Positions 9,390-18,356 of a stretch of 64,000 nucleotides of DNA are shown here, in pieces. The notes below the pieces were generated by a model that searched no databases, was not told the DNA's origin, and worked only from the letters and a program-made list of their open reading frames with translations. The position numbers and the translations under genes are program-made. Source of the DNA: Streptomyces sp. AA1529 (GTDB taxonomy: Bacteria; Actinomycetota; Actinomycetes; Streptomycetales; Streptomycetaceae); assembly GCF_000280905.1 (NCBI RefSeq), contig NZ_ALAP01000103.1, positions 1-64,000 of the forward strand. Direction: 5' to 3'. Positions within the stretch are counted from its first letter, which is position 1. The number at the start of each line of letters is the position of its first letter.

Positions 9390-9530
9390 CGATCGCCGAA
9401 TCCCCGAGGCAGCGGCCGAGGGGGACCGGGGACCCACGTCCCATTGGGGTGAATCGGACGGCCTCGCAAGAGGCGGTCCGTAGGAGACCTTCCTGCTCCG
9501 AACCCGTCAGCTAACCCGGTAGGCGAGAAG
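9390..9530 (+). ncRNA. ydaO/yuaA-type c-di-AMP riboswitch
   Basis: The leader of the M23 gene carries the conserved blocks of the ydaO class: CGCCGAATCC at the 5' end, a GGGGGACCGGGGACCC block, GGGGTGAATC, TAGGAGACCTTCC, CTCCGAACCCGTCAGCTAAC, then GGTAGGCGAGAAGGAAGGA. The closing helix can be drawn as TCGCC (9393-9397) with GGCGA (9522-9526). This class binds cyclic di-AMP and in Streptomyces is known upstream of cell-wall hydrolase genes, including resuscitation-promoting factor and M23 peptidases, where the ligand lowers expression. The switch ends about 20 bases before the ATG, close to the ribosome site. Confidence 0.92.
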
Positions 9531-9553
9531 GAAGGAAAGGAGTACGCCGCCCT

Positions 9554-10375
9554 ATGGCGTTCACCCGTGCCACCGGCAAGCACAGGCGTCCGGGCAAGGC
9601 CCGCAGGACCGCGGGCGGGGCGGCCGGCATAGCCGGCCTCGCCACCGTGGGCGTCGTCGGGTCCATCGCCTCCCCCGCCTTCGCCGCGAGCGGTGGCCAG
9701 AACAACGTGCCACTCCAGCAGAACGCCGAGGTGACCGAGGCCGTCGGCGGCCCGATCTCGGACACGCTGGACGAGCAGGCGTCCGCGCAGGCCCTCCGGG
9801 CCGAGCAGGCCAAGGCCGAGTCCGAGGCCAAGGAGGCGGCTGCCGAGGCGAAGGCGGAGGCCAAGCGGAAGGCCGACGAGGCCCGGCGCAAGGCGGCTGC
9901 CGAGAAGGCGGAGAAGGAGCGCGAGGCCAAGCGCAAGGCCGCGCGGGAGGCGGAGCGCGCGAAGCTCAACGCCTATGTGCTGCCGGTCGAGGGCTCCTAC
10001 GTCTCGACCGGATACCAGCAGGGCGGCGGCATGTGGTCGTCCGGCAGCCACACCGGGATCGACTTCCACGCGGGGATGAACACCCCGGTCCACTCGGTGG
10101 CCGCCGGTGAGGTGGTGGAGGCCGGGAACGGCGGTGCCTACGGCAACAACATCGTGATCAAGCACAAGGACGGCACGTACACCCAGTACGGCCACCTCAA
10201 CTCGATCGGCGTCTCGGTCGGCCAGCAGGTCACCTCGGGGCAGCAGATCGGGCTCTCCGGCTCGACCGGCAACTCCTCCGGCCCCCACCTGCACTTCGAG
10301 GCCCGCAGCGGTCCCGACTACGGTTCGGACATCGACCCGGTCGCCTATCTGCGCAAGCACGGTGTGAAGCTCTGA
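9554..10375 (+). CDS. Secreted M23 (LytM) cell-wall peptidase
   Basis: A 273-residue exported endopeptidase. A twin-basic N-terminus and hydrophobic stretch end in SPAFAASGG, a signal peptide cleaved near residue 46. Residues about 75-137 are a long Ala/Glu/Lys/Arg coiled coil. The C-terminal half is an M23 domain with zinc-binding motifs HTGID and HLHFE. It cleaves peptidoglycan cross-links and probably acts at sites of wall remodelling or germination. Expression is likely controlled by the c-di-AMP riboswitch in its leader, tying wall cleavage to osmotic and potassium signalling. A perfect hairpin terminator follows. Confidence 0.93.
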   Translation: MAFTRATGKHRRPGKARRTAGGAAGIAGLATVGVVGSIASPAFAASGGQNNVPLQQNAEVTEAVGGPISDTLDEQASAQALRAEQAKAESEAKEAAAEAKAEAKRKADEARRKAAAEKAEKEREAKRKAAREAERAKLNAYVLPVEGSYVSTGYQQGGGMWSSGSHTGIDFHAGMNTPVHSVAAGEVVEAGNGGAYGNNIVIKHKDGTYTQYGHLNSIGVSVGQQVTSGQQIGLSGSTGNSSGPHLHFEARSGPDYGSDIDPVAYLRKHGVKL

Positions 10376-10400
10376 CGCGCGGGTTCCCGCCCTGACGCAC

Positions 10401-10440
10401 GAGTCCCCGCCGGCCCCGCATCCGGGGCCGGCGGGGACTC
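10401..10440. terminator. Bidirectional hairpin terminator
   Basis: A perfect 18-bp stem (GAGTCCCCGCCGGCCCCG and complement) with a CATC loop, between the convergent M23 gene and ptsH. Confidence 0.85.
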
Positions 10441-10484
10441 GCGCTCCGGCGGCCGCAGGAGGTGTGCCCGGTGCCGACAGGTCC

Positions 10485-10766
10485 TCAGACCGTTTCGGGG
10501 AGCTCCTCCAGCCCGTCCGCGACCAGCTTGGCCAGCCTGTCCAGAGCGTCCTCCGCGCCGTCCGCCTCGGAGGCCAGGACGATCTCCTCGCCGCCCTCGG
10601 CACCGAGGCCGAGCACGCCGAGCATCGAGGCCGCGTTGACGGGGGTGCCCTCGCCCTTCCGGACGGTGACCGGCACTCCGGTCGCCGACGCGGCGCGGAC
10701 GAAGATGGAGGCGGGGCGGGCGTGCAGCCCCTCGGCCCAGCCGACGGTGACGCGGCGCTCAACCAT
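10485..10766 (-). CDS. ptsH: Phosphocarrier protein HPr
   Basis: A 93-residue HPr. The phosphorylation site is H15 in GLHARPAS, and the segment around S47 (NAASMLGVLGLG) matches the region of the regulatory serine in other HPr proteins. It relays phosphate from enzyme I to sugar-specific enzyme II permeases; in Streptomyces these serve N-acetylglucosamine and fructose uptake. The gene stands alone, divergent from the acetyltransferase gene, and a DasR-like operator lies about 25-40 bases upstream of its start, as expected for the GlcNAc-responsive regulon. Confidence 0.93.
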   Translation of the reverse strand: MVERRVTVGWAEGLHARPASIFVRAASATGVPVTVRKGEGTPVNAASMLGVLGLGAEGGEEIVLASEADGAEDALDRLAKLVADGLEELPETV

Positions 10767-10790
10767 GGTGTTGCCCTTCGAGTCGTACGA

Positions 10791-10806
10791 GGTTGTCTAG
10801 ACCAGT
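10791..10806 (-). promoter_or_regulatory. Likely DasR-responsive element (dre) of ptsH
   Basis: The plus-strand sequence GGTTGTCTAGACCAGT matches the known dre palindrome AGTGGTCTAGACCAGT at 14 of 16 positions, including the TCTAGA core. It lies upstream of ptsH, a gene known to be under DasR control in S. coelicolor. DasR is released by glucosamine-6-phosphate. Confidence 0.82.
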
Positions 10807-10936
10807 CTTGCACGGTCGCCCGAGTCCGCCGTGAACCGGCGACGGCGGTCCCGGGAGACGGTGCTCCGGCCGCCGACGATACGACGCCTCCGCACACCCC
10901 TGAGCACGCGCCCTCCCTCCGCCGTACGCTGGCCTC

Positions 10937-13681
10937 ATGCCGAGTCCCGAGGAGCGCGCCTACCCGGCCCACTGGGAAGCGGACGTCGTGCTGCGCGACG
11001 GCGGTACGGCCCGGGTGCGGCCGATCGCCCCGGACGACGCGGAACGGCTGGTCAGCTTCTACGAGCAGGTGTCGGACGAGTCCAAGTACTACCGCTTCTT
11101 CGCGCCCTACCCGCGGCTGTCCGACCGCGACGTGCGCCGCTTCACGCACCACGACTACGTCGACCGCGTCGGACTCGCGGCGACCATCGGCGGCGAGTTC
11201 ATCGCGACGGTGCGCTACGACCGCATCGACCACCTGGGCCGCCCCGCGAGCGAGCCCGCCGACGAGGCCGAGGTCGCCTTCCTGGTCCGCGACGACCAGC
11301 AGGGCAGGGGAGTGGCCTCGGCCCTCCTCGAACACATCGGCGCCGTGGCCCGGGAGCGCGGCATCCGCCGCTTCGCCGCCGAGGTGCTGCCGGCCAACAC
11401 CAAGATGATCAAGGTGTTCACGGACGCCGGCTACTTCCAGAAGCGCAGCTTCGAGGACGGCGCCGTCCGCCTCACCCTCGACCTGGAACCCACCGAGCGC
11501 TCGCTGGCCGTCATGCGGGCCCGCGAGCAGCGCGCCGAGGCCCGCTCCGTCGCACGTCTCCTGGCCCCCGGCTCCGTCGCGGTCGTCGGGGTCAGCCGCA
11601 GTCCCGGCGGCGCCGGGCGCGCGGTGCTCGACAGCCTGCGCACCGGCGGCTTCGCCGGGCGGCTGCACGCCGTCAACCACGCGCTGGACCCGCGGGAGGC
11701 CGTGCCGCCGGCCGGGGTGTCGGCGCACCGCTCGGTGCGGGACATCCCCGAGCACGTCGACCTGGCCGTGCTGGCCGTCCCCGCGGACCAGCTCCACCGG
11801 GCGGTCACCGAGTGCGGCGAGGCGGACGTGCAGGGGCTGGTCGTCCTCTCCGAGGGGGTCGGCCGGGACGAGCAGCGCGAGCTGGTGCGGCTCGCCCGCT
11901 CCTACGGCATGCGGCTGATCGGCCCCGGGGCCCTCGGACTGATCAACACCGGTGAGGACGTGCGGCTGAACGCCACCCCGGCGCTGCGGATGCCCGAGCG
12001 CGGCGGCATCGGCGTCTTCACCCAGTCCGGGGCCATCGGCATCGCGCTGCTCGACGGTCTGGACCGGCGCGGCATCGGGCCCTCCTCCTTCGTCTCGGCG
12101 GGCAACCGCGCCGACGTCTCCGGGAACGACCTCCTGCAGCACTGGGACGAGGACGTGGCCACCGACGTCGTCCTGATGTACCTGGAGTCCATCGGCAACC
12201 CGCGCAAGTTCACCAGGCTCGCCCGGCGCACCGCGGCCCGCAAGCCGGTCGTCGTCGTCAAGGGCTCGCGGCAGCGCGGCAGCACGCCCCCGCCCGGCCA
12301 CGCGGCGCCCGCGGCGCGCACCCCGGACGCCACGGTCCGCACCCTGTTGCGCCAGGCGGGCGTCCTGATGGTCGACACCTTCACCGAGCTGCTGGACACC
12401 GGGGTACTCCTGATCGAGCAGCCGCCCCCGGCGGGCCCGCGGGTCGGCATCCTCGGCAACACCGACGCGATGAGCCTGCTGGCCTACGACGCCTGCCTCG
12501 CCGACGGGCTGCAGCCCCGTCCGGTCGTGGCGCTGCCCGGTTCGGCGGGGCCCGGCGCGTTCGGCCGGGCGCTGCGCACGGCGCTCGCCGACCCGGCAGC
12601 CGACGCCGTGCTGGTCACCGTGGTCCCCACCGTGCCGACCGAGCTGCCGGACAGCGCGGGACCGGTCGAGCCGAGGACCCCGCCCGGCGGCCATGTCGAG
12701 GCCCTCGCCGACGCGCTGCGGGAAGCGGTCGAGGCGGCCGCGGCCGAGGGCACCCCGCGCAAGCCGGTCGCGGTCGTCCACCTGGCAATGGAGGGCCTGC
12801 AGAAAGCGCTCGCCCAGCGCGGCCTGCCCTCCTATCCGACCCCCGAGCGCGCCTCCGGCGCCCTGGCCGAGGCGGTGCGCTACGCGCGCTGGCGCGCGGA
12901 GGCCGGCAGCCCCGGCAAGGTGCCCGACCTCGAGGTGGACGAGTCCGCGGCGACGGCGCTGCTGGCCGAGGCGACGCCGGCCGCACCGGGCCGCGGCCGG
13001 GCCCTGACCGGCGAGGAGGCGGCCCGGCTGCTGCTCGGCTACGGCATCCCGGTACAGCCCACCCTCGCGGCTCCGGACGCCGACACGGCCGTCGAGGCGG
13101 CCCGCACCCTCGGCTTCCCCGTCGCGCTCAAGACCACGGCCCCGCATCTGCGGCACCGCGCCGATCTGGGCGGCGTGCGACTGGACATCGCCGGCGAGAA
13201 CGGGCTGCGCCGGGCCTTCCGGGAGCTCGTCGAGGGGCTCGGCGCCCCCGAGGAGCTGCGTCCGGTGGTGCAGGCGATGGCGCCGCGCGGCGTGGGCACC
13301 CTGGTTCGCGGCACTCTGGACCCGGCCATCGGCGCCGTGCTCTCCTTCGGGCTGGCCGGTCCGCCCTCCGAACTGCTGGGCGACACGGCGCACCGGCTGG
13401 TGCCCGTCACCGACAAGGAGGCCGCCGGGCTCGTCCGCGCGCTCCGCTCCGCGCCGCTGCTGTTCGGCTGGCGCGGGGCCGAGCCCTCCGACACCGCGGC
13501 GCTGGAGGAGGTGCTGCTGCGGGTCTCGCTGCTGATGGACGATCATCCGCAGGTCGTCGCGGTGGAGCTCGACCCGGTGGTGGTGGCGCCGCGCGGTGTG
13601 ACAGTGTTGAGCGCCTCCGTCCGTGTCGCCGACCCGGGAAGGCGTCCCGACCTGGGGGCGCGCAGGCTTCCGGCGTACTGA
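10937..13681 (+). CDS. GNAT acetyltransferase fused to NDP-forming acyl-CoA synthetase-like domains (Pat-type)
   Basis: A 914-residue fusion. Residues about 15-190 are a GNAT domain (acetyl-CoA loop in VRDDQQGRGVASALLEH). Then come a CoA-binding Rossmann domain (VAVVGVSRSPGGAGRAVL), a ligase-like domain (GIGVFTQSGAIGIALLDGL), and a C-terminal ATP-grasp domain (LTGEEAARLLLGYGIPVQP onward). The order matches the streptomycete Pat-type protein acetyltransferases, which have GNAT first, the reverse of enterobacterial PatZ. Such enzymes acetylate a lysine of acyl-CoA synthetases and thereby switch them off; the ligase part senses CoA metabolites and often lacks ligase activity. It is monocistronic as far as can be seen. 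Confidence 0.88.
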   Translation: MPSPEERAYPAHWEADVVLRDGGTARVRPIAPDDAERLVSFYEQVSDESKYYRFFAPYPRLSDRDVRRFTHHDYVDRVGLAATIGGEFIATVRYDRIDHLGRPASEPADEAEVAFLVRDDQQGRGVASALLEHIGAVARERGIRRFAAEVLPANTKMIKVFTDAGYFQKRSFEDGAVRLTLDLEPTERSLAVMRAREQRAEARSVARLLAPGSVAVVGVSRSPGGAGRAVLDSLRTGGFAGRLHAVNHALDPREAVPPAGVSAHRSVRDIPEHVDLAVLAVPADQLHRAVTECGEADVQGLVVLSEGVGRDEQRELVRLARSYGMRLIGPGALGLINTGEDVRLNATPALRMPERGGIGVFTQSGAIGIALLDGLDRRGIGPSSFVSAGNRADVSGNDLLQHWDEDVATDVVLMYLESIGNPRKFTRLARRTAARKPVVVVKGSRQRGSTPPPGHAAPAARTPDATVRTLLRQAGVLMVDTFTELLDTGVLLIEQPPPAGPRVGILGNTDAMSLLAYDACLADGLQPRPVVALPGSAGPGAFGRALRTALADPAADAVLVTVVPTVPTELPDSAGPVEPRTPPGGHVEALADALREAVEAAAAEGTPRKPVAVVHLAMEGLQKALAQRGLPSYPTPERASGALAEAVRYARWRAEAGSPGKVPDLEVDESAATALLAEATPAAPGRGRALTGEEAARLLLGYGIPVQPTLAAPDADTAVEAARTLGFPVALKTTAPHLRHRADLGGVRLDIAGENGLRRAFRELVEGLGAPEELRPVVQAMAPRGVGTLVRGTLDPAIGAVLSFGLAGPPSELLGDTAHRLVPVTDKEAAGLVRALRSAPLLFGWRGAEPSDTAALEEVLLRVSLLMDDHPQVVAVELDPVVVAPRGVTVLSASVRVADPGRRPDLGARRLPAY

Positions 13682-13752
13682 CGGCGCGGCGGGAGCGTAC
13701 CGGGGGGAGCGGCCCGGGCCGAGCCCGCCGTACGGCCCTTAGGATGGCTGTC

Positions 13753-14355
13753 ATGGCGAAGACCGGTACGACGACGCAGGGGCTGCGTGAGGCGATCGAA
13801 CGCAGCGGCTACTACCCGGCCCTCGTAGCCGAGGCCGTCGAGGCGGCGGTGGGTGGCGAGCCCGTGGCCTCATACCTTGTGCACCAGGAGACGACGTTCG
13901 ACTCCAACGAGGTCCGCCGCCACGTCACGGTCCTGGTGCTCACCCGCACCCGCTTCCTCGTCAGCCACACCGACGAGCAAGCGGCGGACGGCACCTCGCC
14001 CTCGCCCTACGCCACCACCTCCACCGAGTCCGTGAAGCTGGAGCGGATCTCCTCGGTGGTGCTCTCCCGGGTGGTGGCCAACCCGGAGTCCTACACACCG
14101 GGCACCCTGCCCCGCGAGGTCGTCCTCACCATCGGCTGGGGTGCCGTCTCCCGGCTCGACATGGAGCCGGCCACCTGCGGCGACCCCAACTGCGAGGCCG
14201 ACCACGGCTACACCGGATCCGCGACCGCCGACGACCTCTCGCTGCGGGTCAGCGAGGCGGGCGACGGTCCCGACACCGTCCGCCAGACCCTCGCCTTCGC
14301 ACAGGCGCTGTCCGAGGCCACCGCCGGAACCACCCGGGTCGGACCCCCGCAGTGA
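13753..14355 (+). CDS. DUF5998 family protein
   Basis: A 200-residue cytoplasmic protein of a conserved actinobacterial family without known function. Features seen: an N-terminal helix (GLREAIERSGYYPALVAEAVEAA), a beta-rich middle with the segment HVTVLVLTRTRFLVSHTDE, and a motif CGDPNCEADHGYTG whose two Cys and one His might bind metal. A -10-like TAGGAT lies just upstream, so the ATG at 13753 could be a leaderless start; an ATG nine bases earlier is the alternative. The stop overlaps the start of the phosphodiesterase gene by four bases, implying co-translation. Confidence 0.8.
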   Translation: MAKTGTTTQGLREAIERSGYYPALVAEAVEAAVGGEPVASYLVHQETTFDSNEVRRHVTVLVLTRTRFLVSHTDEQAADGTSPSPYATTSTESVKLERISSVVLSRVVANPESYTPGTLPREVVLTIGWGAVSRLDMEPATCGDPNCEADHGYTGSATADDLSLRVSEAGDGPDTVRQTLAFAQALSEATAGTTRVGPPQ

Positions 14356-15599
14356 CCGCTGAGAACATCCCGCACCCGCTCCGGTACCCGGCCGCCACCT
14401 CGGCGTCCGGCGGGGCCGGGTACGGCGGCGCCGTACCGGACGGCCCGCTCGACCCGCGCACGGCGCCCGTCCCGCGCTACGGCTCCGGCTCGCTGGCCGA
14501 TCTGCTGCCGTCGGTGGCCGCCGGTCTCGGCGTTCCCGGCCTGGCCGCCGGACTGCGGCTCCCGGCCGCGGACCGGGCCTGCGTGTTCCTGGTGGACGGG
14601 ATGGGCTGGGAGGCGCTCAGGGCACATCCCGACGAGGCGCCGTTCCTCACCTCGCTGCTCGCCGGCTCCACCGCCGGCACCGGCGAGCCGATCACCTCCG
14701 GCTTCCCCTCCACCACGGCCACCTCGCTGGCCTCGGTGGGGACCGGGCGGGTGCCCGGGGAGCACGGGCTGCCCGGCTACACCGTGCTGGACCCGGCCAC
14801 CGGCGCACTGATGAACCAGCTCCGCTGGCAGCCCTGGACCGAGCCGCACGTCTGGCAGCCGTACCCGACCGTCTTCCAGCAGGCGGCGGCGGCCGGGGTG
14901 GAGGTCTGCCAGGTGACGGCGCCGCACTTCGAGCACACGCCGCTCACCAAGATCGCCCTCTCCGGCGGCACCTTCCTGGGGCGGCTGTCCGCCGAGGACC
15001 GGATGGATCTGGCCGCCGAGCGCCTCGCCGCCGGGGATCGCACCCTCGTCTACACGTACTACGCGGAGCTGGACGGGAACGGGCACCGGCACGGCATGGA
15101 TTCGGACGCCTGGCGGGGCCAGCTGATGTACGTCGACCGGCTCGCGCAGCGCCTCGCGGAGCAGCTGCCCCCGCGCTCGGTGCTCTACGTCACCGCCGAC
15201 CACGGCATGGTCGACATCCCGCAGGGGCCCGAGGCGCGGATCGACTTCGACGAGGACTGGGAGCTGAGCGCCGGGGTCGCGCAGTTGGGCGGCGAGGGCC
15301 GGATGCGGCACGTGTACGCGGTGCCGGGCGCGGCGGGTGACGTGCACGCCGTCTGGCGCGAGGTGCTGGCCGAACAGGCGTGGGTCGCCACCCGCGAAGA
15401 GGCCGTCGGCCTCGGCTGGTTCGGCCCCGGGGTCGAACCGCGGGTGCGCGGCAGGATCGGCGACGTGATCGCCGCGATGCGCGACGACGTCGCCGTGGTG
15501 GCGACCCGGCGCGAACCCAAGGAGTCCGAGCTGATCGGGATGCACGGCTCGGCGACGTCCGCGGAGCAACTCGTCCCGCTGCTGGAGGTCCGCACCTGA
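14352..15599 (+). CDS. Alkaline phosphatase-superfamily nucleotide pyrophosphatase/phosphodiesterase
   Basis: A 415-residue enzyme of the alkaline-phosphatase superfamily. Metal and catalytic motifs are visible in order: FLVDGMGWE, the nucleophile region GFPSTTATSLASVGTG, YAELDGNGHRHG, and VTADHGMVD. This pattern is that of NPP-type phosphodiesterases that use a threonine nucleophile and two zinc ions. No signal peptide is evident after the GTG start, so a cytoplasmic location is likely. Translational coupling with the DUF5998 gene and a following thymidine kinase suggest a small operon, perhaps linked to nucleotide metabolism, but the substrate is inferred only. Confidence 0.87.
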   Translation: MTAENIPHPLRYPAATSASGGAGYGGAVPDGPLDPRTAPVPRYGSGSLADLLPSVAAGLGVPGLAAGLRLPAADRACVFLVDGMGWEALRAHPDEAPFLTSLLAGSTAGTGEPITSGFPSTTATSLASVGTGRVPGEHGLPGYTVLDPATGALMNQLRWQPWTEPHVWQPYPTVFQQAAAAGVEVCQVTAPHFEHTPLTKIALSGGTFLGRLSAEDRMDLAAERLAAGDRTLVYTYYAELDGNGHRHGMDSDAWRGQLMYVDRLAQRLAEQLPPRSVLYVTADHGMVDIPQGPEARIDFDEDWELSAGVAQLGGEGRMRHVYAVPGAAGDVHAVWREVLAEQAWVATREEAVGLGWFGPGVEPRVRGRIGDVIAAMRDDVAVVATRREPKESELIGMHGSATSAEQLVPLLEVRT

Positions 15600-15681
15600 C
15601 GCATCGCGTCCGGTGCGCCCGCCCGGCGCCCCCATGTGCCCACGCCCGAGGAACCCGAACCGAGAAAGGGCCCGACCCCCC

Positions 15682-16395
15682 ATGCCAGAGCTGGTGTTCT
15701 TCTCCGGAACGATGGACTGCGGAAAGAGCACGCTCGCGCTCCAGATCGAGCACAACCGCTCGGCGCGCGGCCTGCAGGGCATGATCTTCACCCGCGACGA
15801 CCGCGCGGGCACCGGCAGGCTCTCCTCCCGGCTCGGGCTGGTCGCCGAGGCCGTGGAGGTGGCCGAGGAACTCGACTTCCAGCGGCACCTGGTCCGCCAT
15901 CTGACCTCGGGCGGCCGCACCGACTACGTGATCGTGGACGAGGCGCAGTTCCTCTCGCCCGAGCAGGTCGAGCAGCTCGCCCGCGTCGTCGACGATCTGG
16001 GGATCGACGTCTACGCGTTCGGTATCGCCACCGACTTCCGCACCCGCCTCTTCCCCGGCTCCCAGCGGCTGATGGAACTGGCCGACCGGATGGAGACCCT
16101 CCAGGTCGAGGCGCTGTGCTGGTGCGGCGCCCGCGCCACGCACAACGCGCGCACCGTCGGCGGCCGCATGGTCGTCGAGGGCGCTCAGGTGGTCGTGGGG
16201 GACGTGGGCGAGCCCAGCGGGGAAGTCGGCTACGAAGTCCTGTGCAGGCGCCACCACCGCAGACGGCTGACGGCCGCCACGGCAGGGGCGGGCGCGCTCT
16301 CGCCCGACGTCCTCCCGGTGGACGAAGCCGCCGGGGCGAAGGTGCCGCCGGGGCGCGGGCTCAGCGATCCGCTGCGGCGGGCCGGATCACGCTGA
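15682..16395 (+). CDS. tdk: Thymidine kinase
   Basis: A 237-residue type II thymidine kinase. The P-loop is GTMDCGKS (residues 9-16), followed by the magnesium-binding DYVIVDEAQF. A zinc-ribbon-like lasso has CWCGARATH and CRRHH. It phosphorylates thymidine to dTMP in salvage. The chosen ATG starts MPELVFFSG directly before the first strand; an in-frame ATG 69 bases upstream would add an odd tail. The C-terminus runs about 40 residues past the ribbon in low-complexity sequence. The 3' end overlaps the convergent VOC gene by 35 bases. Confidence 0.93.
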   Translation: MPELVFFSGTMDCGKSTLALQIEHNRSARGLQGMIFTRDDRAGTGRLSSRLGLVAEAVEVAEELDFQRHLVRHLTSGGRTDYVIVDEAQFLSPEQVEQLARVVDDLGIDVYAFGIATDFRTRLFPGSQRLMELADRMETLQVEALCWCGARATHNARTVGGRMVVEGAQVVVGDVGEPSGEVGYEVLCRRHHRRRLTAATAGAGALSPDVLPVDEAAGAKVPPGRGLSDPLRRAGSR

Positions 16396-17155
16396 AGTGC
16401 GCGCCCTCCGGGTCGGCCAGCGTCGCCACGCGCCCGTACGGTGAGTCGCCCGGGCCGCGCACCACACCGCCGCCCAGCTTCTCGACGCGTCCCGCCATCC
16501 CGTCCGGATCCGCCACCGCGAAGTACGTACGCCAGTGCGGCCCCCGGTCCCGCGGCAGCGCGTCGCCCACGCCCTGGATGCCCGCCACCGGAACGCCCGC
16601 CACGCACAGGGTCAGATAGTCAGCGCCCGGCGCCTCGACGCTCTGCACGTCGTAACCGAACACCGCCTGGTAGAACTTGACCACCCGGCCCGTCTCCCGC
16701 GTGACCAGTTCGAACCACACCGGAGCCCCCGCCATCCCGCGCGGTGCCGTGCCCAGACCCGGCACGTGCACGTCCTGCCACAGGCCGAACGGGGCCCCGT
16801 GCGGATCCGAGACGATCGCCATCCGCCCCGCCTGCTCCGCGTCCAGCGGGCCCACCGCGACCGTGCCACCGTACGAACGGACCGCGGCGGCCGTGTCGTC
16901 CGCGTCGTCGGTCGCCAGATACGGCAGCCAGGCCACCGGGAGCTGCCTGCCGTCCGCCTTCTTGCCCAGTCCCGCGACCTCGTGCCCCGCGGCGACCGCG
17001 CGCACGTACGGGCCGAGCTGCCGGGGTCCGGCCCGGAACTCCCAGCCGAACAGGCCCTGGTAGAACTCCTTGCCGGCGTCCAGTCCATGCACCATCAGGC
17101 TCGCCCACGCGGGCGCGCCGGGCGTGTGCCGCAGCCGAGTCGCTGCCTCGGTCAT
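16361..17155 (-). CDS. VOC-family protein with two glyoxalase-like domains
   Basis: A 264-residue protein made of two vicinal-oxygen-chelate modules, each beginning with an ASLMVHGLDAGKEFYQGLFG or WFELVTRETGRVVKFYQAVF type strand-helix unit. Such duplicated modules form one metal or ligand site between them. The family includes glyoxalases, dioxygenases and antibiotic-binding resistance proteins; nothing here selects one. The start has AGGAG 8 bases ahead. No operon partner on the same strand. Confidence 0.88.
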   Translation of the reverse strand: MTEAATRLRHTPGAPAWASLMVHGLDAGKEFYQGLFGWEFRAGPRQLGPYVRAVAAGHEVAGLGKKADGRQLPVAWLPYLATDDADDTAAAVRSYGGTVAVGPLDAEQAGRMAIVSDPHGAPFGLWQDVHVPGLGTAPRGMAGAPVWFELVTRETGRVVKFYQAVFGYDVQSVEAPGADYLTLCVAGVPVAGIQGVGDALPRDRGPHWRTYFAVADPDGMAGRVEKLGGGVVRGPGDSPYGRVATLADPEGAHFSVIRPAAADR

Positions 17156-17379
17156 CTGCTTCGCTCCTTGACCATCATCGATGCGGTCGTGCGGGTGGAA
17201 GTGCCGCGGCCTCGTTGCCGCGGCGTCGTGACTACTCGCCAGTGCAGATGCTGTCACCATCCGCCGTGCCGCGCTCCCCGGCCGCGCCGCTGTTGCCGCT
17301 TCCGGTGGAGAATCCCCGATCCGTGTGCCGTCACCGACCCCGGGACCCCGGGGGAGCGGACCTGCGCGAGGATGGCGCC

Positions 17380-18249
17380 ATGACAGCCATCATCTCCGCA
17401 ACGGCGCTCGCCGGCGACCTCGCAGCGGACGCCGCGCCCGTGCTGCTCGACGTGCGCTACAAGCCCGGCGACCCGCCCGGTCTGCCCGCCTACCGTGCGG
17501 GCCATCTGCCCGGTGCCGTCTACATCGACCTGGAGAGCGAGCTCGCGGCTCCGGCGGGGGCCGGTACCGGCCGGCACCCGCTGCCCGCACCGGACGTCTT
17601 CGGCTCGGCGATGCGGCGTGCGGGAGTGACGGCGGACCGCCCCGTGGTCGTCTACGACGCCGGTGGTCCCGGCGGCGGCTGGGCCGCGGCCCGCTGCTGG
17701 TGGCTGCTCCGCTGGGCGGGCCACCCGGACGTCAGAGTGCTGGACGGGGGCCTGGCGGCCTGGCAGAGCCACCGCGACCCCGGGAGCGGGGAGCCGCTGC
17801 CGCTCAGCACCACGACCCCCGAACCGGTGCCCGGCGACTTCACGCCCGCCCCCGGCGGCCTGCCGTCCCTGGACGCCGACGAGGCCGCGGCCCTGGCCCG
17901 GCGCGGGGTGCTGCTGGACGCCCGCGCGGCGGAGCGCTACCGCGGAGAGGTCGAGCCCCTCGACCCGGTGGCGGGGCACATCCCGGGTGCGGTCTCCGCC
18001 CCCACCACGGAGAACCTCACCGACACGGGTGCCTTCCGCTCCCCGGACGCCCTCGCGGAACGCTTCGCGGCGCTGGGCGCCGGGCCGGGCACGGAGGTCG
18101 GTGTCTACTGCGGCTCCGGCGTCTCCGCGGCCCAGGAAGTGCTGGCCCTCCAGCTCGCCGGGATCGAGGCGGCGCTGTACGTGGGTTCCTGGAGCGAGTG
18201 GACGGCCGGAGGCGGCCGTCCGGTGGCCACCGGGCCGGAGCGCGGCTGA
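17380..18249 (+). CDS. Thiosulfate/3-mercaptopyruvate sulfurtransferase (tandem rhodanese)
   Basis: A 289-residue protein with two rhodanese domains. The first (VLLDVRYKPGDPPG to DGGLAAWQSH) lacks a catalytic cysteine. The second carries C244 in the active loop CGSGVSAAQ, a sequence of the mercaptopyruvate-sulfurtransferase type. It transfers sulfane sulfur to cyanide or other acceptors. The gene runs toward sepH, with about 107 bases between the convergent ends that contain a perfect 16-bp palindrome (18317-18332). Confidence 0.9.
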   Translation: MTAIISATALAGDLAADAAPVLLDVRYKPGDPPGLPAYRAGHLPGAVYIDLESELAAPAGAGTGRHPLPAPDVFGSAMRRAGVTADRPVVVYDAGGPGGGWAAARCWWLLRWAGHPDVRVLDGGLAAWQSHRDPGSGEPLPLSTTTPEPVPGDFTPAPGGLPSLDADEAAALARRGVLLDARAAERYRGEVEPLDPVAGHIPGAVSAPTTENLTDTGAFRSPDALAERFAALGAGPGTEVGVYCGSGVSAAQEVLALQLAGIEAALYVGSWSEWTAGGGRPVATGPERG

Positions 18250-18316
18250 GCACACCCCGCGGTCACCCGGCGCGGCGGACGGAACGGGGGGGGACGGTCC
18301 GGCTCGGATCGCCCCC

Positions 18317-18332
18317 CCGGCGCGCGCCGGGA
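18317..18332. terminator. Palindrome, possible terminator between sulfurtransferase and sepH
   Basis: CCCGGCGCGCGCCGGG is self-complementary over 16 bases in a convergent gap. As an unlooped palindrome it is a weak terminator candidate. Confidence 0.35.
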
Positions 18333-18356
18333 GGGACCCTGGGCCCGGCCTGTCGC

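Noticed and set aside
9335..13546. 1403-aa minus-strand frame across M23, ptsH and acetyltransferase genes
   Set aside because: Arg/Gly/His-rich low-complexity translation, antisense to well-supported genes; a GC-bias shadow.
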